Origin: Nelumbo lutea
Lineage: Eukaryota > Streptophyta > Magnoliopsida > Proteales > Nelumbonaceae
Assembly (NCBI GenBank): GCA_022828595.1
Contig: JAKGHH010000001.1
Location: 209,188,348 to 209,252,347, forward strand
Direction: 5' to 3'
Length of the DNA stretch: 64,000 bases
Made by a program: the position numbers and the translations under genes. Below are positions 21,795-31,110 of the stretch, piece after piece; the first letter of the stretch is position 1, and each line of letters begins with the position of its first letter. A model generated the notes under the pieces. It saw only the letters and a program-made list of their open reading frames with translations, was not told the DNA's origin and did not search any database.

Positions 21795-22885
21795 ACCTGA
21801 GTGTGCAAGAGTGGCCGTTTTTTGCTGAGATGTAGCCTTAACAAACCTCTCATACTCATCATCTCCTTCCCAGTAACATCTGTGGATGTAGAAGGTATCT
21901 GATCAATTGAATGACTCTCCTGTTTGAAGCTACTGTCACTAGTCATTGCATGATTGGCCCAAGTTGAGGGTGGACCATGCAAGTCATAGCAATAATTAAT
22001 GGTATGTCCATCCATACCACAATGTGCACATCTCCTCGGACCCGAACTACGTCCTCTGCCATGGGCTCCCCCTGAATCTCGACCTCCAGTACGACCACCA
22101 CCACGGTTATATGTAGGTCCACTACCACCAGTCCGACCATATGCTGGTCCACTGCTGCCACTACAGCCAGACTGAACTCCCTGAGCTCCACCTCTAACAT
22201 CACAACCTCTGGATACTGCAAAGGCTGATCTATCAGAAACATTAGCGTTCTCGGTAGATCCAATGGAAATCCTCCTAAGTCGAGCAAACACCTCTTCTAA
22301 GGAAGGGAGAGCTGACCCTCCTAGTATTTGAGCCTACACTGGTTCATACTCAGATTTGAACTCCACCAAAAAACGAGTCACATCAAGTTGTTCCCTCTGT
22401 TGTTGCTGAATTTTGACATCAGAAGTGAGGGGGTGATAAACATTCAATTCATTACGAACGTTTCTCATACTAGCATAGTACTCCTCAAGACTCTGATTAC
22501 CCTGTTGTAGATTAAAGTATTCCTGATACAACTGATATACTCTGGTTGTATTGTCTTGGCCTGAATACAACTTCTTAGCATGGTCCTACACTTCTTTGGC
22601 AGTATCAAGAAACATGAAATTTACACTAATCTCGGGTTCCATACTACTCCATAACCATGTGATAATCTGTGCATCTGCTTGCTCCATATCATCATACTCA
22701 TGAGAATCTGTGGAGGGTTTTTCATCCCTTATGTGTTTCACCTTCTTCTTTGCCTTAAGAAAGACTTCTATAGATTTGGCCCAAGGTATATAATTTTCTC
22801 CATTCAGCGTAATGGAGGTCATTTGAACATTCAGGTAGTCAGTAGGAACCATCACATTAGTCGTGCTATCACTGTTGTCTCCCAT
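21731..22885 (-). pseudogene. D gag with RGG-rich tail
   Basis: Start at 22885 (MGDNSDSTTN), about 545 bp inside the primer site. Capsid: LNGENYIPWAKSIEVFLKA, WLWSSMEPEISVNFMFLD, LEEYYASMRNVRNELNVY. Stops occur at about 22586 (between KEV and HAKK) and 22334. The C-terminal part has repeated Gly-Arg/Gly-Ser units (GRTGGSGPTYNRGGGRTGG) and a complete CCHC knuckle CAHCGMDGHTINYC. The RGG-type tail is not common to all copia Gags in this window; only B and D have it. Confidence 0.85.
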
Positions 22886-23429
22886 TGCTGACTTCTGGTA
22901 TTGCTGAATTCGGCACACTAGACCACACTACACACTGATTTCAACACTTACTATTGCTGTAAACTGCACTCTTTACACCACAAACCCTACCTCACAACTA
23001 CCTGAAACTTCACCACACTGTTTGAGGAACACTTCCCCTTCGATTCACACTGAAAAATGCACACACCCTAGCACACTTCAATCAGAAATCCCACCATACA
23101 GTCTGAAACAGATTTATCATTTAATTCACACCAAGAAAATGCATAGAACCTCTTACCTGATCCCCCGAAAATCAGACCACACAAGGCACCCACTGCACCA
23201 CACGAATCAGCCCTCTTTTCTTCATCGATTAGGGGAGGGCTTCTTAGAAACTGCAGCAACCGACCACAAACACCACAACTGGAGGCATAGAAAGCTCCAA
23301 GGGAAGAGGGCGATCACTGCTTTTCAGCCTTTTCCCTTATCTCCAACTGATGGCAAAGAAAGCAAGAGAAAACCCTAGACTGGGTGCGCAGAGAACAGAA
23401 TTCTAGGCAGATCTGATTTGCTCAGTTTT
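22886..23429 (-). other. D untranslated leader
   Basis: Sequence between primer site and gag start of D. Read on the minus strand it is GT-rich and corresponds to the B leader at 4866-5335. No gene seen. Confidence 0.7.
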
Positions 23430-23441
23430 GCTCTGATACCA

Positions 23442-23735
23442 TATTAGAGTTCGGCCTGCCTGTTAGATTGATAACAGTCAAGGAAAAAAGAGAAGAGAGA
23501 AAGAGAGAGAGAAAAAGGAGAAGAGTAGAAGAGAAGACAAGGAGAAAAAGGTCTGGTTCGAATGAGAGAAAAGTCAATCCTCCCATTTGGCCATATTTGT
23601 TTTATATTACTAAAATATTGTGGAAAAGTGACATGTGCCCCTACTTAAATTAGGGATATTAGATCTAACATAAACTTACACATCAGCACCTAAACATAAG
23701 CACAAAGACAGAAATACCCCTACATGACACTAACA
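23442..23735 (-). repeat. 5' LTR of element D
   Basis: 294 bp, same ends as the left copy, adjoining the primer site TGGTATCAGAGC (minus strand, 23430-23441). It differs from the left copy by substitutions and small indels in the AG tract and near CCTACATGACAC. Confidence 0.9.
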
Positions 23736-24178
23736 ATTACCAACTACAACCAAGTGTGTATTGCCCTTCTTTCTTATCTAAAACTTTTCAGGTTTCAGGT
23801 GACAATGACGCTTTCAACATTTGTTCTTAGTATGTCTGGGCTTCTTGCAATATTCACAAATTATATCAACAGACCTCTCAATGATTATAGACTTACTATT
23901 GGTTTAACCCTGTTAAGAAATCAAAAGCCCTATTTTTCTTAACATATTTCCTCTACTGCTCCCCATCTTCTAGATCTTCCCACTCTAAGGCCTCCAAATG
24001 ATCCATTTCTTCCCACGGACTGTAAGGAGGAGCCGTGACCCTATCCCAAATATTCACAAATCCTAACAATGTTTTTGGCTTGAGAATAGGTAGCCGTGAC
24101 CCTATCCCAAATATCCTAGCAGTGGATAAGAACATGTAGTTATGGGCCATTTGTGGCTGCATGGAGTTGTTTAAGGTG
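23736..24178 (-). pseudogene. C gag, truncated
   Basis: Begins inside the capsid region at SMQPQMAHNYMFLSTA (about 24170), so roughly the first 90 residues are missing. It continues through WEEMDHLEALEWEDLEDGEQ and KNRAFDFLTGLNQ to a zinc knuckle CEYCKKPRHTKNKC at about 23850-23810 with all four CCHC ligands. A 23-bp direct repeat (24031-24053 and 24092-24114) disrupts the part after NYMFLSTA. Several stops. Next to the LTR with no leader or primer site between. Confidence 0.75.
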
Positions 24179-24389
24179 AAGCCAAAATAAGAAAGAAAGA
24201 AGAAGAGAAGGGAAGAGAAAAAAGGGAAAAGAAGTGAGTTATGAAGGTGTGTCTTGGGTTACTGTTCACACCAGAGACAGCCTTTATAATTTTGCTGAAA
24301 ATACAAATTTTCCTTTACTTGGGCACCCAAATACAAAGGGGAAATAAAAACCCAAACGAGCCCTTTCATCATATTGCATATTCTCAACA
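24179..24389 (-). repeat. 5' LTR of element C
   Basis: Related to the F LTR: both contain a GTTACTGTTCACACCA/GCACTGTTCACACCA segment followed by GGGCACCCAAATACAAA and end in TCAACA/TTAACA. About 211 bp from TGAAGCC to CTCAACA. Joined directly to truncated gag on its left; O-like gag of element G starts immediately to its right. Confidence 0.7.
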
Positions 24390-25550
24390 CTCCTACACTC
24401 CTCAGATTGTACTAAAGCATTGACCTCCTAGACTGAAAGGAGATCCTTCCCAAAATTTGTACCTTGATTGATTTATACATGGGGTTCAACCCCAAAAGCA
24501 AGACAAATACCTGTTGTTGGGAGACAAGAGATTTATAAGCTTTTACATCTTCATCACATTTCCAATCCACATTTTGATAATGATCCAACTCCTTCCAAAT
24601 CAAAGTCAAATCTGAGCAATACACAAAGAGACTCCTCTCCCCCTACTTACAAGTAGATGATTCAGCTTGCAATTGGTATGTTTTTGTATAGTGTTTCTGC
24701 TCCAAATAGGTAGATTCTCTTGGTTCCATTTGTCATGTTCAGCACTTCGATATAACCTATTTTTCCCCTTACCATTGATATAACCTATTTTCCCCCTGCA
24801 ATAATGTAAAGCTTAATTCTGTTACACCACTCAAGGTAGTTAAGTCCATCAAACGGAATTACAACCATAGAGAAATTCATATCCAACCCCCACTCAATCC
24901 ATTTTGGTTAGAGGAAACACCAAAAATTGTAGAATTGAAGTCCATAGAGAAATTCATATTCAGCCACAAACTCAGTTGATGGGTCACACAAGTCACTTTT
25001 AATACAAGCCAGCACTAAGGAAAAACAAGAATTGAAGTCCACAGGAATTATTTCACCATCTGAGCACAAAGCAACACAACTAAACCAATGACAGCAATTG
25101 TTTTTCAAATCTAAACAAGTCCGACGACCACAGTCCAGCCCCACTCTAGGTTATTTGATCACCACGATCACAAAAAAGAATATACTACTGCTGCCGCACC
25201 AAAAAACAGGTCACACCATACCTACGACTGCTCATACCTGATCACAGAGGATAACATGATCCACATAAGAGGTTCACCAGACCTACAACTACTCATACCT
25301 GGTCACGAAGGATTACACAATCCACATACAGACGTTGGGAACTGTTAAATCCCCTCGCAGCATTCAGCACCTTGTCCTTAGAGCTTTTATTTCTTGGCAC
25401 ACAACCAAGAAAAATAGGAAAAAAGAAAACATTTCACCTAGACCAATCGCAGGTGAGTTTCTTGAGTCTTAGTCTAGGAAAAACAGCAAGTGAAGGGAGA
25501 AACAAGAGCAGAAAAATATGAGAGCTTAAAAACAGAACTGGCAGGGAAAA
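24390..25550 (-). mobile_element. Element G: O-like copia gag end
   Basis: Gag of an element close to O, cut by C at 24390. Segment 24624-24412 reads LIWKELDHYQNVDWK and LGLNPMYKSIKVQILG, matching O gag (VWKELDYYQTIEWK, LRLNPMYEPLKVQILG). The N-terminal region follows to about 24900 with frameshifts, then a leader-like stretch. No primer site or clear LTR could be placed; the right limit is a guess and may be cut by LINE pieces at about 25551. The rest of G should be left of the window. Confidence 0.6.
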
Positions 25551-25679
25551 ATTACAAAGAAGTCCCTGTGGCCTAAGTAATAACAAATGTCAACAGTTAA
25601 CATGTATATTTAATAGGTAATGATATTAAAGCATTTCATTAGATGGTGCATCTTCCTGCTCTATATCCAACCAAAAGCT

Positions 25680-25790
25680 ACAAAGAGTGACCATTTACAG
25701 ATTTTCGTACATGGCTATCACTTTAGCAAGATGATCTGCTATTGCATTATCTGACCTTGTAACAAAGACAATGAACTGGGAGGAAAGGAA
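25680..25790 (-). pseudogene. LINE RNase H fragment
   Basis: Minus strand reads FIVFVTRSDNAIADHLAKVIAMYENL followed by a stop, the C-terminal signature of RNase H domains in plant LINEs (N-x-x-A-D-x-L-A-K). Only this scrap remains. It faces the plus-strand LINE piece at 25850. Confidence 0.6.
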
Positions 25791-25849
25791 AAGGTGCTTC
25801 TTTATTTCAAACCATTCACTGGCCTATTGAGGTAAATCAATTTCTACTC

Positions 25850-26822
25850 AAAGCCTTTTCTTGTGGTTCAATCCCCCCAAGGTGAAGGTGTTCTGTTGGG
25901 AAGTTGGTAATCAAATTATTAATACTAGTGAAAGGCTCCAAAAAAAAGTGGAAAAGCCAATGTCTCTCCCCTTGTGTGTATTCTATGCTTGAGAAGTGAG
26001 GAAAACGCTAACCATCTTTTGCATCTCCATTATGCTACTCAGCTTTGGAAACACATATTCTCTATGGAAGGGGGCATCTGAGTTTCCCAATCAGATCTTA
26101 TGGAGCTGTTCAATACAAATTTAATGGCATGCAAAACCTGAAGACAGAAATTTTTATGGCAGTGTACACAGGCAACAGTGATTTGGAGTTTGTGAAACAA
26201 AACAAAATGCAAGAACTTTTGAAGGTAAAGCATTAAGGATCAAGAGGTTGATTGATCTTATTATGGTAAGGGTTGCTCATTGAATTGGTGAGTGGTGACT
26301 TTAAAGGATTCACCTTAAATGATCTTCTAATAGGGTGGAAAATAATCCAGGGGAGTCTGGAGTTGGGGTGCAATAAGAGATCATAACAGAAATATTTTGA
26401 GCTTTTCTGGCTCAATTGAACAAGGCAATTCTGTAGCTAAATGCTGGCCTTGAATGATGAGTATGAATGGTATGCAAGATGTTCAAGTGGAGGGTGACTA
26501 CTATAAGCCATAATTCACTGGATGAAAAAACAAGAGGAGATTCCTTGGAGTTTCAGACCTTCAGTTAGGCAAAATTCCTATGTAGCAGTCTGAATAGCTG
26601 ATTCATCTGAGTGCCTAGAAGTGCTAATGCTTTCGTTGATTTTTTAGCAAGAACAGGGGCTATAAGGGATCATATGGAGTAAGTATTACCAGGGATAGGT
26701 ATCAATTTGTAACACTATTAGTTCTTATATGACTTAGCTTTATACTCCTTTGTTCTGCTGCCCACTTTCTTTGGCAGTTAGGAGTTGCTTTTAATGAAAT
26801 ATAAATGCTATTTATCTAAAAA
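25850..26822 (+). mobile_element. 5'-truncated LINE 3' end (zinc-binding + RNase H)
   Basis: Plus-strand non-LTR retrotransposon tail. 25865-25910 reads PPKVKVFCWEVGNQI, the start of the zf-RVT domain; 25985-26060 has SEENANHLLHLHYATQLWKHIF, its C-terminal part. RNase H end at 26610-26670: VPRSANAFVDFLARTGA. After the stop come an AT-rich tail and an A-run near 26817-26823. Several stops. AGAACTGCCAGGAAA at 26823 resembles AGAACTGGCAGGGAAA at 25534, a possible target duplication enclosing this and the opposed fragment. Confidence 0.65.
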
Positions 26823-27175
26823 AGAACTGCCAGGAAAGGCCTTCATCCATCTGATGACAACTTGGAGATCGATTTCTTTCTTAGAAGTTAAACTCTGTTT
26901 AGAGTTCCTTAAATCAAGTAGGGGCTGTGTCACAATTACTCTTAACTTCTTTTTTGTAAGTTCTCCCCATTTAAATATCCTTAATTTTTTGGGGGGAAAG
27001 TGTATTAGGTGTACCTTAATTTTTAGGAATCCCATGTTTGAGATAATTTTCAAAAAAAAAAAAACAGGTTATGTTGCATTATCTCTTTAATATTTAAATG
27101 GTTTAATGGTATTTTCTGTTTCTCATGTTTAGATTGTTGGGTGAGTTTGATTAATGACTTTTTTGTTATGTGCAG
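26823..27175 (+). other. CNGC intron end, no gene
   Basis: T-rich intronic sequence with no coding similarity seen. It ends in TTTTTTGTTATGTGCAG at 27159-27175, a good splice acceptor for the next exon. Confidence 0.7.
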
Positions 27176-27388
27176 ATTGTGGTATGGAAGTTTCTTCGAA
27201 GATCAAAAGGTTCAGATGTTCTGGGTACCAAACAAGCATTGCTTTTCATTGTGTTGCTTCAATATATACCCAGATTTACCCGGCTGGTACCCTTGACTGC
27301 AGAATTGAAAAGGACTGCCGGTGTCTTTGCTGAAACTGCCTGGGCTGGTGCTGCATACTATTTGCTGTGGTATATGCTTGCTAGTCAT
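27176..27388 (+). CDS. CNGC: Cyclic nucleotide-gated channel exon (S4-S5 region)
   Basis: 213 bp, phase 0 at both ends, 71 residues starting IVVWKFLRRSKGSD and ending LLWYMLASH. The part QYIPRFTRLVPLTAELKRTA with spaced Arg/Lys is the S4-type segment of plant CNGCs; AGVFAETAWAGAAYYLL leads into S5. Acceptor GTGCAG|ATT and donor CAT|GTAAGT are canonical. CNGCs are plasma-membrane or endomembrane Ca2+/K+ channels controlled by cyclic nucleotides and calmodulin. Motifs match the CNGC5/6/9 group best. The preceding exon, expected to end in a PLPQ-like motif, is not in the window. No stops or odd substitutions. The gene looks intact here. Confidence 0.95.
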
Positions 27389-27450
27389 GTAAGTTGGCAT
27401 ATTTTGGTCTTGGATTGTTTCAATGTGGACATGTTATTTTGGTTTATTTC

Positions 27451-27653
27451 TAGGGGTGATCATTTCAGCCCGGCCCTGCCCAGCCTGCACAAGCCTAACC
27501 TAGAAATTCCAGGCTTGGGTCTAGGTTTTCTGTTCAGGCCCTGCCCAACCCCGGCATATCTAAATATATGTATTTTATACATAAAGTATATACGTATATA
27601 TGCTCTTTTATGTCATATTATATATTTTATATATAAATATTATACTGTGAGAT

Positions 27654-27685
<32 letters not shown>

Positions 27686-27801
27686 ATGTAATATTCTATA
27701 TTATATAACGTATAAAGTAAATTTAAGCCTGGGCCAGACCTAGGCCATAGCCCTTATCATAGGTGCAAATCCCAGCCTGGGCTGACCCATGCTCACCCCT
27801 A
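27451..27801. mobile_element. hAT-type MITE in CNGC intron
   Basis: 351 bp with ends TAGGGGTGATCA and TGCTCACCCCTA (inverted, 11 of 12 matching), flanked by TTTATTTC (27443-27450) and TATATTTC (27802-27809), an 8-bp duplication with one mismatch, as expected for hAT elements. Internal arms contain the complementary CAGCCTG/CAGGCTT and CAGCCTGGGCTGA GC-rich motifs around an AT-rich core with a TA run at 27658-27683. No coding capacity. Confidence 0.8.
27655..27690. repeat. (TA)n microsatellite
   Basis: Uninterrupted ATATAT run of about 26 bp inside the AT-rich core of the MITE. Confidence 0.9.
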
Positions 27802-27929
27802 TATATTTCTCTATTGTATTGAGCATATTCTCACTTCTTTCTTATCTAAGAGCATTCTGGTCTTTTTATCCTTTAATATTTATATAAATATAGAATAGGA
27901 TGCTGATGCCCCATTCTTGTTACAAGTTT

Positions 27930-28340
27930 GTTAGATCTAAGACCAATGTTTTAAAACACAGAGGCATGATGTGAGGCGTTCCACTACCTAGAGGTGTGAG
28001 GCGTAGTTCAGAATGTAAGAGATGTAAGCCTCTCAAACACAAGGAGGCACAAACCTCCTTCAGATGAGGAGGAGGAGGAAGAAGAGGAAGGAGGATCTCA
28101 TTTTTATTTATTTTTAATAAAAATATTTCCTTCCATTTCCTTTTCTTTTCTTTCTTTTCTCTTTTTTTCTTCACTTTCTTTCTTTTTCTATCCCTTCCTT
28201 TTCTTTTCTTTTCCTTTCCTTTCCTTTCCTTTATTTTCTTTCCTTTTTCTTTTTTTTGTTTGTCTCTATATATGAGGGGTGTGTGAGGCCCATGAGTTAT
28301 ATGCCTCTAGATGATATTTCTGGCATGTTTCTTATATTTA
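27930..28340. other. Intronic GAGGCG-type repeat with polypyrimidine tract
   Basis: Stretch between 27940 and 28060 has several GAGGCGT/GAGGC/GGAGGCAC motifs; 28062-28095 is AG-rich (GGAGGAGGAGGAAGAAGAGG); 28125-28260 is a long CT tract of TTTCC/TTTTC units; motifs like GTGTGAGGC recur at 28280. No gene. Probably a repeat of unknown class in the 1.2-kb intron. Confidence 0.6.
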
Positions 28341-28622
28341 GATGACCAGCATTTCCTACTAGTAAGTTCAGAGATGATCTCTAGGGTCCTCTAATTTGGT
28401 TTGTATCTACAATAACAAATCTAGGAATGAGCCTGTCACCGAAGTACTAACCAACTGAATTTTTTGCCTGTGAGTTAAGTTGCTAAACTCTAGGCACTTG
28501 CCATTCATCATATAATTTCATGGATCCGCTCTTGCCTTTTGGTCTAATGAGCTAAATTGCAGTCAATATGCTCTTAAATTTTATGGAGCACATCTGACCT
28601 ATACTAGATGTAATATCCACAG

Positions 28623-28939
28623 ATAGTTGGAGCTTTTTGGTACTTGCTAGCTGTTGAACGCAATGATGCATGCTGGCATAAAGCTTGTATTACTAATACA
28701 GTTGGAAATGTAACTTGCAACACAAATTACTTGTATTGTGGCAACCGGCATATGCAAGGCTACAGTGAATGGCAACAAATCAGTACAGATGTTCTTAATA
28801 GAGCTTGTTCTGCAGAAGGTGACGATCCACCATTTAACTTTGGAATCTATACACTGGCTTTGACCTCTGGTATTGTCACATCCAGGAACTTCCCAACCAA
28901 ATTCTGCTTTTGTTTGTGGTGGGGTCTACAAAACTTGAG
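28623..28939 (+). CDS. CNGC: Cyclic nucleotide-gated channel exon (S5-pore)
   Basis: 317 bp. It starts in phase 0 after CCACAG and ends two bases into a codon at TTGAG|GTAATT. It encodes IVGAFWYLLAVERNDACW (S5), an extracellular loop with conserved Cys residues (TCNTNYLYCGNRHMQGY), FNFGIYTLALTSGIV and the pore helix/filter FCFCLWWGLQNL. The WWGLQNLS filter context is that of group II plant CNGCs. Reads open throughout and joins in frame to the exon at 39391 (AG|T gives Ser). The intron between this and the previous exon is 1234 bp. Confidence 0.95.
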
Positions 28940-29378
28940 GTAATTCACCCTCTTGTTCATTTATTTCTTTCTGTTATTCTACAAGACTCAATTTTGGGAT
29001 ATTTAGGAGTGTTATCCATTAGAAAATTCTATATTACCTTTTTGGTTAATTAGGATCAAAGATACCATTGCAGTAGAATGTAAGGTTGGTCTATGCCAAT
29101 AGTAAAGTTTTTCCTATAGATTTCTGGGATGCTAGTTGTTGACATGACACCTGCACAAATATGTAATGAATGCATAATTGGACATTCTGGGCTTATAAAC
29201 CTTTATTTATTTCTAAAATTACAAGTAGGTAAATGCACAGCATTGCTGTTTAGGTGTTACCTGGGACATTTATTCTTTTCTTATATTTGGTAATTTCTGA
29301 AGTGCAGAAACACAAATATTTGGATGTCTACTTACATGGGTATATTGTTATATAGCATTATCTACATTTCATGATTTT
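28940..29378 (+). other. CNGC intron, no gene
   Basis: AT-rich intron sequence after donor GTAATT; nothing recognisable before the 54-bp repeat that borders F. Confidence 0.7.
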
Positions 29379-29432
29379 AAGGGCCTGTGATGTCTGAATC
29401 GGGAACCTCATCTCTTTGTTTAAAATCATGTT
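29379..29432. repeat. Left copy of 54-bp direct repeat flanking F
   Basis: AAGGGCCTGTGATGTCTGAA... to AAAATCATGTT directly before the F LTR. Matches 34455-34508 at 51 of 54 positions. Confidence 0.92.
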
Positions 29433-29600
29433 GAAGAGATGTTGAAGAAGAAGAAGAAGTGTCGAGAATGCTTTTTGTGGCACTGTTCACACCAAGAGAC
29501 TTTTCATTTCTTCTTCATAAGCAAAATTACAAAGGTGCCCTTGAATGGGCACCCAAATACAAAAACACAAAAGGACAGAAATGCCATCACACTCTTAACA
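29429..29600 (-). repeat. 3' LTR of element F
   Basis: Up to 172 bp. The left edge is either TGTTGAAGAG at 29429 or the TGTTGAAGAAG at 29440 (a local ATGTTGAAGA duplication makes it ambiguous). Contains GAAGAAGAAGAAG, GTGGCACTGTTCACACCA and ends CTCTTAACA beside the polypurine tract. Confidence 0.85.
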
Positions 29601-29610
29601 CTCCCCCTCA

Positions 29611-31110
29611 AGCTGAGCATAGATATTTATCATGCCCAGCTTGTTCAAATTGTTGTCGAGCTTTGATTTGGGAACACCTTTAGTAAGACAATCAGCCAAT
29701 TGGTCTTCAGACCTCACATAAGGTAGACAAATCTCTCTACTGGCAACTCTTTCTCTAATGAAATGTCGATCAACTTCTATATGCTTTGTACGATTATGTT
29801 GAATAGGGTTGTGGGCTATGCTTATGGCAGCTTGGTTGTCACAATATAATACCATTGGAGTATCAATTTGCACTACCATTTCTGTCAACAAGTTCTTCAA
29901 CCACAACAATTCTGAGACTCCATGTGCCATAGCTTTGTGCTCTGCCTCTGTACTGGATTGAGCATAACCAATTGCTTGTTACTTCTCCAAGATACAACAT
30001 TACCACCCACCAAACTACAAAAGCCAGAAGTAAGAAGCAGTATGAATACAATATCCCCTTTCTTGGACATCCCTTCAAATAGGCAAGTATTCTATTCACT
30101 GCTTGCATATGAAATGATCTAGGCTTGTGCATGTATTGGCTGACCACACTCACAGCATATGATATATCTGGTCTAGTCAGACACAAGTAGAGAAGGCGAC
30201 TAACAAGTGAAGAAGAACATCTCCATCATCAACTCCCAGCTTATATTGGGATCAATTGGAGTTCCATCCGGTTTACAATCCAATTTTCCTACCTCCCGAA
30301 GCAAATCAAGGACATATTTCTTCTGAGAAATATAAATGCCCCTCTTTGACCTTGCTACCTCAATCCCTAGGAAACACCGGAGATTTCCAAGATCCTTAAT
30401 TTCAAATTCAGTAGCAAGGAAAGACTTCAGTTCAGCAATCCCAGAGGTATCATCCCTTATGATAACAATATCATCAACATATACAATAAACATAGTTATT
30501 TTTCCATTTGCTCTCCTAATAAATAGGGTATGGTCAACTTGTGACTGTGAGAAGTAAACTTTTAAGACATCTTTCCTGAATCTGTTAAACCAAGCTTGAG
30601 GGAACTATTTAAGGCCATAAAGGGATTTCTTCAAACAACAAACCTTTCCTTCACTCCTAGGGATGTTCACTCCTAGAGGAAGTTCCATGTAAACTTCTTC
30701 CTGAAGGTCTCCATTAAGGAAGGCATTCTTAACATTCATTTGATACAAGGGCCAAGAATAGTGGGTAGCAAGAAACATGATAACTCGGATTGAATTCATC
30801 TTGGCTACTGACGCAAATGTTTCCTAGTAATCAATGCCATAGGACTGGGTGTACCCTTTTGCCACAAGTCAAGCTTTGTACATTTCAATTGAGCCATCAG
30901 CTTTATGCTTCACTGTGTAAACCCACTTGCATCCAATAGGAATTTTGCCTTCTGGAAGAGAAACAATTTCCCATGTCTGGTTTTTTTTTGAGTGCCTCCA
31001 TTTCCTAGTTCATAGCATCCTTCCAATGAGAAAACTACATTGCCTCAATAACATTGTAAGGGATAAAAACAGAAGCAATAGAACAGATATAGGCACAATA
31101 AGAGGGTGAC
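29611..31110 (-). pseudogene. F RT and RNase H
   Basis: RT starts near 31020 and is open in pieces: 30799-30605 ([31 protein letters not shown]), 30493-30200 (catalytic YVDD at about 30479, FLGIEVARSKRGIYIS). RNase H: 30186-29863 (YAVSVVSQYMHKPRS, AYLKGCPRKGIL) then a deletion that removes the TDADWAG catalytic strand, and 29930-29595 (DNQAAISIAHNPIQHNRTKH, KLGMINIYAQLEGEC ending beside the polypurine tract). Stops, a frameshift near 30230 and this loss inactivate it. Confidence 0.85.

Larger units (their letters stand above)
13786..23735 (-). mobile_element. Ty1/copia LTR retrotransposon D, host of H
   Basis: Minus-strand element with both LTRs (13786-14085 and 23442-23735), polypurine tract 14086-14097 and primer site 23430-23441. 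Excluding H it is about 5 kb. Gag and RT are close to those of B. It sits between gag and protease of C. No matching 5-bp duplication is visible (ACATC on the left, ATTAC on the right), unlike A, B and H. Confidence 0.9.
10670..24389 (-). mobile_element. Ty1/copia LTR retrotransposon C, partial, host of O, D and smaller elements
   Basis: Minus-strand element of the same family as F (gag WEEMDHLEALEW in C, WEEIDHLEALEW in F). In its own direction: 5' LTR 24389-24179, shortened gag 24178-23736, interruption by D, protease start 13780-13650, hAT-like DNA, integrase core and C-terminus 12521-11500, RT to about 10670, then O. RNase H and the 3' LTR must lie left of the window. It has lost the primer site, leader and gag start, and the DNA between protease and mid-integrase. 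Five-base duplications cannot be checked because the other end is not seen. Confidence 0.72.

Noticed and set aside
25566..25601. Possible short 5' LTR of element G ending GTTAACA
   Set aside because: No primer site beside it, no partner, and a better reading places a LINE insertion edge at about 25550.
28135..28260. Polypyrimidine tract as a branch/acceptor signal for a missed exon
   Set aside because: No exon with CNGC similarity follows it, and the 28623 acceptor has its own CCACAG and correct phase.
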